A stretch of DNA of 64,000 bases. It comes from Calothrix sp. PCC 7507. GTDB lineage: Bacteria > Cyanobacteriota > Cyanobacteriia > Cyanobacteriales > Nostocaceae. This document shows positions 56,622 through 64,000 of the stretch, one piece after another. The notes below the pieces were generated by a model. It did not search any database and was not told the origin of the DNA. It was given only the letters and a program-made list of their open reading frames with translations. The position numbers and the translations under genes are program-made. Numbering within the stretch: position 1 is the stretch's first letter; every line of letters starts with the position of its first letter. Where the stretch lies: contig NC_019682.1 in the NCBI RefSeq assembly GCF_000316575.1, positions 6,249,501 to 6,313,500 on the forward strand. The letters run 5' to 3'.

Positions 56622-58343
56622 TTATTTTGGTTGCAGTAAGTCCATTGGTACAACAACTGCTCTAGATCCTAGGATACGCGAGAATAGTTGTCCGTTGCGA
56701 TCGTGGAGGTAGAAGTCGGCGGTGGCGCTGGTGGCTTTTTTCTCTTTGATTTCGCAGGAAACATAAAAGGTTTCGTTGCAGGGTGTGGTTCTATACTGTT
56801 CGGATGTGGCCATTTGTCCTGGTAAGCAAACTTCTTGATGAAAATGGCTTAACCAAATCCATAATGGGTGGGTGCTAAGGTCTGTTGAATAGGGGTTATG
56901 CCAATGGATGGGGAATTGTCCTTGTTGTTGGGGTGTGATGTCTTTCCAAAAGCATTCTACTGTAATTTTTTCTGGGCTGATGTTTAAAACTTTTTCAATT
57001 GCTTGGAAGCAGGGGCCGTGAAATAATGAGGATGCGCCGTTCTGGTATAAGTCTTTGCCTGCGGTGGTGATGATGTTGTCTGGGGTGAGATTTACTCTTT
57101 CATAAATTGGGGCTGTGGGTAGTTCTCTTACTAGTTTGACTGTAGAACTGAAGTGATAATGGGTTTTGCCTTGGGGGGTTTTGCTGAGAATTTTGGCTTG
57201 AATTTCGATTGATTCACCATCGTTTTTGGTGAGTTCTTTTAGTTCGAGTATGTGTTCTGTTGCTACGGTTTCGTTGAAGATGATTCCTTTTAAGAATTTA
57301 AATTCCTTGCAACTGAAATATCTATAGCCTGGATAACATTCTTCACAACCGTTAATCATCCATGACATGGCGTTGGTTGCTGGTAATACTGGATATCCAG
57401 CTATCATATGATCTAGTAGAAAGGGGTTATTTTCTACTGTCATGCGCCGCCGAATGCGATAGGTTTTGAGTGTGGAATCTAGGGGCGCTGGTGGTGGTGT
57501 CATGGGGCTACCAATGACAAGTTGGGTAGTGGCGTGATGTTGGGGTTGCAGTTCTTTGACTAGCATTTGTGTGCCAACTTCTACGGGGATGATGTCAATT
57601 CCTCTTTCGGCTAAGGCTTTTTTGAGTTCTGGTGACACCATTCCACTATCCCAAGCGCCCCAGTTGATGGCGACTACGTGACAGTCTGGGTAGTTTTGTT
57701 TGATGAGGTGGGCTGATTTGTTGAGGATTTCGTTGGCGATCGCATAATCTGATTGTCCAATGTTGCCGTAAAATCCTGTTACGGAGGAAAACAACACTAA
57801 GTGCTGGAGTTGTTCGGGGTTAATGCAAGTTAACAGGTTTTCTAGTCCCTGAACTTTGGCGGTGTAAACTTTTTCAAAGTCTTGTTCGGTTTTCTTTTCG
57901 ATTAATTTATCGGCTAGGTTGCCTGCGCCATGTATGATACCTGTGATTCTTCCCACACGGTTGACAACGGCGTTTAGTTTCTGTTGTAAGGCGATTTTAT
58001 CTGTGACATCGACGCTGAGATATTCTGCAGTGCTTCCTGTTTGTTGAATGGCTGCTAAGGTTTTTTTGATTTCTCGGCTGGAGTCAATTTTGTTATAGAT
58101 TTTTTGTACACTCATGGGTGTGGGTTTCTCTCCTTGGGCTAGGAGATTTTCCATGATGCGTTTTTTTAATGGAGCGTCTTCTAAACAATCTTGAGCATAT
58201 TCTGGTTCGGTGGCTAATAGTTCCGAACGACCGAGGAGGATGAATTTACCGGGTTGTTTTTTTGCTAATTTGATGGTGCATTCGGCGGTGATTCCTTTGG
58301 CGCCGCCAGTTATGAGGAATACTGAGGGGGTTTGTGTGGTCAT
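56622..58343 (-). CDS. hglG: Ketoreductase (catalytic half) and dehydratase of the heterocyst glycolipid synthase
   Basis: A 573-residue protein. Residues 1-250 are the catalytic Rossmann subdomain of a polyketide ketoreductase: VFLITGGAKGITAEC at the start, IIHGAGNLADKLIEKK, VLFSSVTGFYGNIGQSDYAIAN and INWGAWDSGMV. The structural half of the ketoreductase is not here but at the C-terminus of the 1735-residue protein upstream. Residues 300-570 contain a hot-dog dehydratase with DHMIAGYPVLPATN (catalytic His) and a second half with GPCFQAIEKV. It removes the beta-hydroxyl after reduction. The symbol hglG is from memory of the Anabaena naming and is less certain than the function. ATG at 58343. 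Confidence 0.85.
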   Translation of the reverse strand: MTTQTPSVFLITGGAKGITAECTIKLAKKQPGKFILLGRSELLATEPEYAQDCLEDAPLKKRIMENLLAQGEKPTPMSVQKIYNKIDSSREIKKTLAAIQQTGSTAEYLSVDVTDKIALQQKLNAVVNRVGRITGIIHGAGNLADKLIEKKTEQDFEKVYTAKVQGLENLLTCINPEQLQHLVLFSSVTGFYGNIGQSDYAIANEILNKSAHLIKQNYPDCHVVAINWGAWDSGMVSPELKKALAERGIDIIPVEVGTQMLVKELQPQHHATTQLVIGSPMTPPPAPLDSTLKTYRIRRRMTVENNPFLLDHMIAGYPVLPATNAMSWMINGCEECYPGYRYFSCKEFKFLKGIIFNETVATEHILELKELTKNDGESIEIQAKILSKTPQGKTHYHFSSTVKLVRELPTAPIYERVNLTPDNIITTAGKDLYQNGASSLFHGPCFQAIEKVLNISPEKITVECFWKDITPQQQGQFPIHWHNPYSTDLSTHPLWIWLSHFHQEVCLPGQMATSEQYRTTPCNETFYVSCEIKEKKATSATADFYLHDRNGQLFSRILGSRAVVVPMDLLQPK

Positions 58344-58443
58344 AATGTTTTAGTTTTTTTTTAAACGCAGAGGGGCGCGGAGTACACGCGGAGGGGCGCG
58401 GAGTTTTGCTGGGTTGATTTGGCTGGGAATTTATGCGATCGTG

Positions 58444-58611
58444 TTCTGAGGTTGGAGTTTGAGGTTCAGAACTCGACATGTGAGGTTTGAAGTGAGAACT
58501 GTCGGGTTCAAAATGAGAACTGTCGAGTTCTGAACGAAAAGCTTCGGGTTCTAAAGGCGAACTGTCGAGTTCAGAACCCGAACTCTCAGGATTAAAACGA
58601 GAACTGTCGGG
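58444..58611. repeat. Eight-unit 21-bp minisatellite between hglE and hglG
   Basis: On the - strand, eight consecutive 21-base units starting CCCGACAGTTCTC or CTCGACAGTTC and ending GAA/AAT cover 168 bases (boundaries every 21 bases from 58611 downwards). Units are degenerate, unit five and six being closest to the consensus. The array can be read in frame as seven-residue units P-D-S-S-H-F-E but no gene start precedes it. Confidence 0.85.
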
Positions 58612-58619
58612 TTTGAAAC

Positions 58620-58727
58620 TATAGCGATTCTTATTTACGTGAGGTACACCCGTAGGGGGCACGGCAATGCCGTGCCCTTACACCCGGCGATATAATTTTG
58701 TGAGGTGTCTGAATGCGAACCACTATA
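58620..58727. mobile_element. MITE copy 2 (108 bp)
   Basis: Reverse-oriented copy of the element at 48063-48169: ends TATAGCGATTC and the inverse TATAGTGGTTC, centre GGGGGCACGGC and GCCGTGCCCTTAC. It lies inside the hgl operon next to the minisatellite. Confidence 0.8.
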
Positions 58728-58779
58728 TTTCTCGCCTCATCCTCCTCATCTCCCTTATCTCTTCACCCCCTTCATTCCT

Positions 58780-61700
58780 TTATTCTGCTGAAGTAGTTAG
58801 AGTAACTCGCCCTTGGGAACCGTAAGCAACCTCGCTAATATAGAGGTTGGAGTCGTGCAATTCAGCAATAATATGTTGTGCTGACTGCTTGGCATCAAGG
58901 GCGGGACTTAAATCAATGGCGCGTGTATATACTTTCGGCCATTCCCATCTCAGGGTTTTGGTTAATCCAAATAAACCGGCACCGATGACTCCATAATTAA
59001 CTTTGTGTTCAAAGCCGAATGCACCATCTAAGCGTGTAACTGTACAGAAACAACTGCGTCCATAATGCGCTGCGTCATTGAGGGATTTTTTCAGGTGTTT
59101 GGCGATGAAGAACACTTGTTTAACGATCGCCTTTTCTGCTTCTATGTAACCAATGGTGTTTTTGACTCTTAATGTTGGGTGAATATGGATGAAGGCGCCT
59201 ATCTTGCCAATGTTACTAGCGATCGCTGATAATTTATGTTGCAGTAATTCTTCGCTCAAGTCGGCTAGGGTGATACGTGTGACTCCCGCTGGTAACTGGG
59301 CTTGTGTTGAGACAACAGATTGCGGGAAGCTTAAAACTACAATTTGCCAACCACGTTCAATTAAGCTTTGCACTACCACCGAGGTGGTGAGGGAACCATC
59401 ATCGGTGATTAAACCAATGTGTCCCTCTGGTAATGTGAAATCTAAATCATCTGGTGGGGGGAGAAATTTGAGTTTGGCTGGACGGCGTTTGACGTTATGC
59501 TCTATATCTATCGGCTCGTCGTCAAACTCAAACTGGGACTTTTTTTTTTCACTTCCAGCAGCTAGCTTCTGGAGATAATCAACTATTTGACCGATTGTCC
59601 TTAAGTCTCCCAGTTCTTCGAGATTCGGTTTGGGTAAGTCAGGATACATTTCTTGCATCGTCCCCAGGATTTCGACTCGCTTGATAGAGTCAATCCCTAA
59701 GTCGGCTTCCATGTCCATTTCCATTTCCAGCATCTCGACTGGGTAGCCTGTCTTTTCACTGGTGATGTTTAACAGGGTTTGTCCTAAGTCTGCGTAATCA
59801 GTAGTTGCAGTTGTTTCTACTTCTGGAGTGAATGCAACGATTTCGTTGACTGGGATTGCTTGAGGAATTGCAACTGGTTCAACTACTGCTGCTACTGGAG
59901 GAATGACGACTGGTTCAACAACAGGCGCAACTTCTACAGCTTGTTGGATTTCTTGAATGGCGATATCAACAGAGACACTGCGGGAAGCGTGAGATTCTAG
60001 ATACTCAACAACTTGTCCAATGGTGCGTTTTTCCGAAAGTTCTTCTAAGTTTGGCTTGGGCAAGTTGGGGTATAACTCTTGTAGTCCTCCCAAAATTTCC
60101 ACCCGTTTGATGGAGTCAATCCCTAAGTCGGCTTCCATATCCATGTCCATTTCTAACATTTCAATGGGGTAGCCTGTTTTTTCACTGGTGATTTCTAACA
60201 GGTGTTTACCCAATTCAGCTAGATTCAAATCACTAGCTACAGGTGCTGGCTGAATTTCCGCAACTTTAGGAATTTCAACTACAGGTGCTGGTGGAATTTC
60301 TGCAACTTTGGGTGTTTCAACTACAGGTACTGGCTGAATTTCTGCAACTTTAGGAATTTCAACTACAGGTGCTGGTGGAATTTCTGCAATTGTGAAAGCA
60401 GGAACTACAGGAGTCTCAACTACAGGCGCAGGCTGGATTTCCCAAACAGGTGCAGCTACAGATGCAGGCTGAATTTCTCCCCTGCTCCCCTGCTCCCCTG
60501 CTTTTTCACCCGAGAGTAACTGAGAATATTGTTGCTGTATGAGTTGGAAAAAGTTTTTGCTGTATTCTACCTGTTCTTGCAGATACTTTTCATGGATGCG
60601 GAGGGTTTCACCTTGTTGGGCGTGAAACTGCATCATGCTACGCTGTAAGCCTTCCATGACTACAGGCTTAATTTCGGTGTTTGCTTTAGAGTTAGCCAGG
60701 ACAGAATTCTGCTGCTCCATCAGTTGAAAGAATGTTTTGGTATATTCAATCTGATGGTTGAGATAAGAACCGTGCAGTTGTAAATTTTCGCTTTGATTTT
60801 GCTGGAACTGTTTGAGCAGATATTCTAAACTTTCGAGAATCTGCTGATAATTTACAGGTTTTTCTGGCATCTTAGATTCCTGGTAAGAGGCTGGGGGAAA
60901 AGATTTCTCTCCCTGTTCCCCTGCTTCTAAGAGGGTGGGGACAACAGAGGTTTTTTTATGTCCATTTCCCTCGATGGCTGGGGTTGTGGGAGTCGCCGCT
61001 GCTAAAGTTGCGAAGTCAGCTGCAATTCCCGCAAACTCTGGTGATGGGGTAGCTGCTAACTTAACTTGATGTCCATTTTGCAAAGCTTGGGCGAAGGCGT
61101 TTTTGGTTTTTTCGGACTTATAGCTAATACCGTTCAATTTCACGGTTAAAGCTTTCTTTTTCTGGTCTTCTGGTGCGGGGGGTGTGGGTGGAATTTGGTA
61201 AGGGTCGAGGTTTTTCAAGTTCATCCCAATTACCCGCAACTGCACTGCAGCTTCTCTCAAAGAGCGATCGCTATTCTTTTGTGTACTGGGGTTCAAAGTT
61301 ACGGTAATATGGGGGCGATCGCCTAATGTATCTTTGACTAAGTTAGAAAGTATCTTCCTCGGTCCAAATTCCACGAAGCATGTCCCACCAGCCGCATAAA
61401 TATTCTCAATCTCCTGTTTAAACAGCACGGAGTTGGAAAGGTGGGTTTCCAGGATTTTTTGAATTGCTGGGGCTTCTTGGGGATATTGCTTCCCGGTGAC
61501 GTTGCTGAAAACCGGAATTTTGGGAGTTTGGAAATTAACAGACTTAGTTGCAATGGCGAAGGATTTTTGAGCAAAAGCAATTAAGGGTGTGTGGAAGGCT
61601 GCAGATACAGGTAGCAACACTGCTGCATATCCTTGGTCATGCAATGCTTGACGCACCTTAGCGATTTCTGCGGTGGGTCCTGCCAAGACAACTTGTGTGG

Positions 61701-63987
61701 GAGAATTAAAATTAGCGATCGCAACTTGGGGATAATGCCGCACTACGGCTTCTACTTTGCTAATTTCTTCTTTCACCGCCAACATGCTTCCCGCATCATG
61801 GTCAGGGTCTTCTGGTGCCGCCATTGCTTGACCCCTAGCTTTGACTAAGAAGAAATAATCTTGGTCACTCAAAACACCCGCAGCCCACAAAGCAGTCAAT
61901 TCCCCAAAGCTGTGTCCTGCCACAAAGTCTGACCTAAACCCAGCTTGTTGCAAAATGGAATACAACCCAGCGCTCAATACGCCAATCGCAGGTTGAGCAT
62001 ATTCTGTGCGTTGCAAAGCCGCAACTTGAGCGTTCTTTTCTGACTCTTCAAATACCGGATTGGGGAAAACAATCTGCGACAACGGCTGCAAATTATCTTT
62101 AAGCAACAAACTATCCATGTAGCCATAAATTCGTCGCAAGGTGGGGAAGTTCATCACCACATCCCGTCCCATTTCCAAGTATTGCGAACCTTGTCCAGAG
62201 AATAGCGCCACAACTTTACCGCCCAGTGCCATCCCAGAGGCGCGATAATAAATCCCTTGGGGATGTTCCCAAGATGCAGCAGACCCTTTGAGTTTCAACC
62301 AGTCCAGGCTAGTTTGCATAAACTTGCAAGCTTCTTGCAGAGTTTCCGCAACAAATCCAACTCTGGCTGCAGCTAAGGGAATTTCTTGGTTTTGGCAATC
62401 CTGAACTAATTGGGCGTAGTGTCTGTCTCCTTCTTTTGACTGCAACTTACCCAAAGTTTCTTCACACTTCATCACCAATTGCGCTGGAGTGTCTGCAAAT
62501 AAGAGTATCTCTGCAGGTGCATTGTGTAAGCGATAAGGACGGTTTTGTTCCGCTTCATGTTCTTCCAAAACCACATGATAATTAGTCCCGCCAAAACCAA
62601 AGGAACTCACACCCGCCCGTCTTGGCGCTTCTCCATCCGCCCGAATCCAAGGTCTAGTTTCGGTGTTCAAATAAAAGGACGAATTTTTAATGTTGAGCTT
62701 GGGGTTTGGCTCGGTAATATTAATTGTGGCTGGCAAGATTTTGTGATGTAACGCCAACGCTGTTTTAATCAAACTCGCCGCACCAGCCGCCGCTTTGGTA
62801 TGTCCAATTTGGGACTTAACGCTACCCAGTGCAATGTGCTGTCTTTTTTGGTCTTCTTCGTTAAAGAAATCTCTTAAAGACCCGAACTCGGTGGGGTCCC
62901 CAGCCATTGTCCCAGTACCGTGTGCTTCCATCAAACCTACGGTAGCGGGAGAAAACCCAGCATCATCATAAGCACGGCGTAAAGCTGATACTTGTCCTTC
63001 TTTGCGGGGCGCATAAATACTCTTATAGCGTCCATCGCTAGAAGTCCCGATACCTTTGATGACTGCATAGATTTTGTCGTTGTCGCGTTCCGCATCTTCT
63101 AAACGCTTCAAGACAATCATCCCAATCCCTTCACCCAACATCATCCCATCAGATTTAGCATCAAAAGGTCTGACATGTTCACTCGGAGAAACCGCCGGGG
63201 TTTTGCTGAAGGAAATGTAAGCCATGATGGTGTTGTCGGTATCCACACCACCAGTTAGCATCATGTCGCTGCGATGTTCGACTAGTTCGCTAATGGCCAT
63301 TTTCAAAGCACCAAAGGAACTAGCACAAGCCGCATCAACAACACAATTCATCCCGCCAAAATTCAAGCGGTTAGCAATGCGTCCCGCGACTACATTCGCT
63401 AACATCCCAGGGAAGGCGTTTTCATCCCATTTGATATAAGCGCTTTTGATTTTCTCCACAATTTTTTGAGTATCTTCATCAGATAAGCCGCTGCTTTTCA
63501 GGGCTTTTTCCCAAATGGGATACTCTAATCTGGCAGAAAGTGGCATTCCTAATTGCTTGGCCATCGCCACGCCTAAGATTACCCCAATAGTTTCGCGGCT
63601 AAATTCACGAGATTCGCCATAGCCTGCGTCTTCCATTGCCTCTTTTGCAACTACTAAACTCAATAGTTGCGATACATCTGTGACTTCTAAAATGCTGGGA
63701 GGAATGCCGAATTCCATCGGGTTAAAATCAACCTCAGGAATGAAACCACCGCGTTTACAGTAGGTTTTATCTTCTGTTGTTCTGGGATTCGGATCGTAGT
63801 AATCTTCTACGCTCCAATGTGTCGAGGGAACATCAGTAATACAATCAATTTTATTAACAATATTGCGCCAATATTCCCGTAAGTTTCTCGCCTGGGGAAA
63901 TAGAGATGCCATACCAATAATGGCTATAGGATTTTGTTGCAGTTTTCTGTTAATCTTGTTAATGGACATTGGTTTTTCTGAATTCAC
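58780..63987 (-). CDS. hglE: Heterocyst glycolipid polyketide synthase: KS-AT-ACP-ACP-KR(structural half)
   Basis: A 1735-residue PfaA-like synthase. KS (14-460): active Cys in VVDAACASSFGAL near 217, EAHGTGTMAGD, SQIGHTKAAAG. AT (about 590-900): SGQGSQYLEMG and VAGHSFGELTALW (Ser near 692). A long linker carries two similar helical stretches (YLNHQIEYTKTFFQL, YLQEQVEYSKNFFQL), then Pro/Val repeats (VVETPKVAEIPPAPVVE). Two tandem carriers have Ser near 1289 and 1432, each in ADLGIDSIKRVEIL. The last 230 residues resemble the non-catalytic half of a ketoreductase and stop there. The start is GTG at 63987 with AGAGG eight bases upstream; ATG at 63969 is the alternative. First gene of the visible operon. 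Confidence 0.93.
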   Translation of the reverse strand: MNSEKPMSINKINRKLQQNPIAIIGMASLFPQARNLREYWRNIVNKIDCITDVPSTHWSVEDYYDPNPRTTEDKTYCKRGGFIPEVDFNPMEFGIPPSILEVTDVSQLLSLVVAKEAMEDAGYGESREFSRETIGVILGVAMAKQLGMPLSARLEYPIWEKALKSSGLSDEDTQKIVEKIKSAYIKWDENAFPGMLANVVAGRIANRLNFGGMNCVVDAACASSFGALKMAISELVEHRSDMMLTGGVDTDNTIMAYISFSKTPAVSPSEHVRPFDAKSDGMMLGEGIGMIVLKRLEDAERDNDKIYAVIKGIGTSSDGRYKSIYAPRKEGQVSALRRAYDDAGFSPATVGLMEAHGTGTMAGDPTEFGSLRDFFNEEDQKRQHIALGSVKSQIGHTKAAAGAASLIKTALALHHKILPATINITEPNPKLNIKNSSFYLNTETRPWIRADGEAPRRAGVSSFGFGGTNYHVVLEEHEAEQNRPYRLHNAPAEILLFADTPAQLVMKCEETLGKLQSKEGDRHYAQLVQDCQNQEIPLAAARVGFVAETLQEACKFMQTSLDWLKLKGSAASWEHPQGIYYRASGMALGGKVVALFSGQGSQYLEMGRDVVMNFPTLRRIYGYMDSLLLKDNLQPLSQIVFPNPVFEESEKNAQVAALQRTEYAQPAIGVLSAGLYSILQQAGFRSDFVAGHSFGELTALWAAGVLSDQDYFFLVKARGQAMAAPEDPDHDAGSMLAVKEEISKVEAVVRHYPQVAIANFNSPTQVVLAGPTAEIAKVRQALHDQGYAAVLLPVSAAFHTPLIAFAQKSFAIATKSVNFQTPKIPVFSNVTGKQYPQEAPAIQKILETHLSNSVLFKQEIENIYAAGGTCFVEFGPRKILSNLVKDTLGDRPHITVTLNPSTQKNSDRSLREAAVQLRVIGMNLKNLDPYQIPPTPPAPEDQKKKALTVKLNGISYKSEKTKNAFAQALQNGHQVKLAATPSPEFAGIAADFATLAAATPTTPAIEGNGHKKTSVVPTLLEAGEQGEKSFPPASYQESKMPEKPVNYQQILESLEYLLKQFQQNQSENLQLHGSYLNHQIEYTKTFFQLMEQQNSVLANSKANTEIKPVVMEGLQRSMMQFHAQQGETLRIHEKYLQEQVEYSKNFFQLIQQQYSQLLSGEKAGEQGSRGEIQPASVAAPVWEIQPAPVVETPVVPAFTIAEIPPAPVVEIPKVAEIQPVPVVETPKVAEIPPAPVVEIPKVAEIQPAPVASDLNLAELGKHLLEITSEKTGYPIEMLEMDMDMEADLGIDSIKRVEILGGLQELYPNLPKPNLEELSEKRTIGQVVEYLESHASRSVSVDIAIQEIQQAVEVAPVVEPVVIPPVAAVVEPVAIPQAIPVNEIVAFTPEVETTATTDYADLGQTLLNITSEKTGYPVEMLEMEMDMEADLGIDSIKRVEILGTMQEMYPDLPKPNLEELGDLRTIGQIVDYLQKLAAGSEKKKSQFEFDDEPIDIEHNVKRRPAKLKFLPPPDDLDFTLPEGHIGLITDDGSLTTSVVVQSLIERGWQIVVLSFPQSVVSTQAQLPAGVTRITLADLSEELLQHKLSAIASNIGKIGAFIHIHPTLRVKNTIGYIEAEKAIVKQVFFIAKHLKKSLNDAAHYGRSCFCTVTRLDGAFGFEHKVNYGVIGAGLFGLTKTLRWEWPKVYTRAIDLSPALDAKQSAQHIIAELHDSNLYISEVAYGSQGRVTLTTSAE

Positions 63988-64000
63988 TTTTTTTTCCTCT

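Larger units (their letters stand above)
58344..58779. other. Repeat-filled gap between hglE and hglG
   Basis: Holds CGCGGAGG repeats, the 21-bp minisatellite and the MITE, with only about 50 bases left over next to hglE. The 138-residue frame crossing it on the - strand is a repeat artefact. Confidence 0.6.

Noticed and set aside
58246-58662. 138-residue Ser/Pro/Glu-rich frame between hglE and hglG
   Set aside because: Encoded by the minisatellite and overlapping the start of hglG; judged an artefact, although the heptapeptide periodicity is noted as a finding.

Overview
The window comes from a filamentous, heterocyst-forming cyanobacterium (order Nostocales; Nostoc/Anabaena/Tolypothrix-like). 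The evidence is a nearly complete heterocyst glycolipid polyketide cluster (hgl), a solo nitrogenase iron protein gene (nifH), an allophycocyanin alpha gene, a cyanobacterial AbrB regulator, frequent HIP1 octamers (GCGATCGC), and many 7-bp tandem repeats and palindromic repeats of the kind common in Nostoc genomes.

Layout. 1-2.7 kb: a partial acyltransferase, ddl (D-Ala-D-Ala ligase) and a small membrane protein. 3.5-11.3 kb: a response-regulator/kinase hybrid, a three-domain NRPS-like enzyme (adenylation-thiolation-reductase, pocket residues suggesting glycine) and a large membrane hybrid kinase, all on the + strand. 11.4-15.7 kb: two nucleoside-type ABC permeases, a glycosyltransferase and a coiled-coil protein. 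16-21.3 kb: a divergent IF-3 gene that must start at AUU or AUC, an RRM RNA-binding protein, a PII-like protein, a lysine-rich 35-residue protein, a second-type apcA, a tiny pentapeptide protein and nifH. 22.5-33.3 kb: housekeeping and mixed genes on the - strand (frameshifted TPR protein, pyrR, cbiB, an Rrf2 regulator, a ClC transporter, a GT39 glycosyltransferase, a Rieske oxygenase) with cyAbrB and a zinc-ribbon protein on the + strand.

33.7-42.2 kb: after a MerR regulator comes an acquired-looking, GC-richer block. It holds an AraC regulator, two related cupins (one broken by a stop codon), a cyclophilin-like lipoprotein candidate, an SDR, a decayed TnpB insertion sequence, the tail of a lost alcohol dehydrogenase, an alpha/beta hydrolase, a zinc alcohol dehydrogenase and an aldo/keto reductase. 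It ends in a truncated Rossmann gene that abuts a truncated membrane protein next to a copper P-type ATPase and its Atx1-like chaperone. The content suggests inducible detoxification of aldehydes or xenobiotics.

45.5-64 kb: a GMC oxidoreductase, a repeat-rich gap with a MITE and a tRNA remnant, then hglB-hglA-hglC-hglD-hglG-hglE on the - strand (transcribed hglE to hglB). These build and reductively release the very long chain polyhydroxy alcohol of the heterocyst envelope glycolipid. The ketoreductase is split between two proteins, one ketosynthase is a chain-length-factor type without the active cysteine, and most junctions of the operon are filled with repeats, including an eight-unit 21-bp minisatellite and a second MITE copy.

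The items most worth following up are the glycine-type A-T-R enzyme with its sensor kinases, the forced AUU/AUC start of the IF-3 gene, the ClC selectivity-motif changes, and the repeat-invaded hgl operon.
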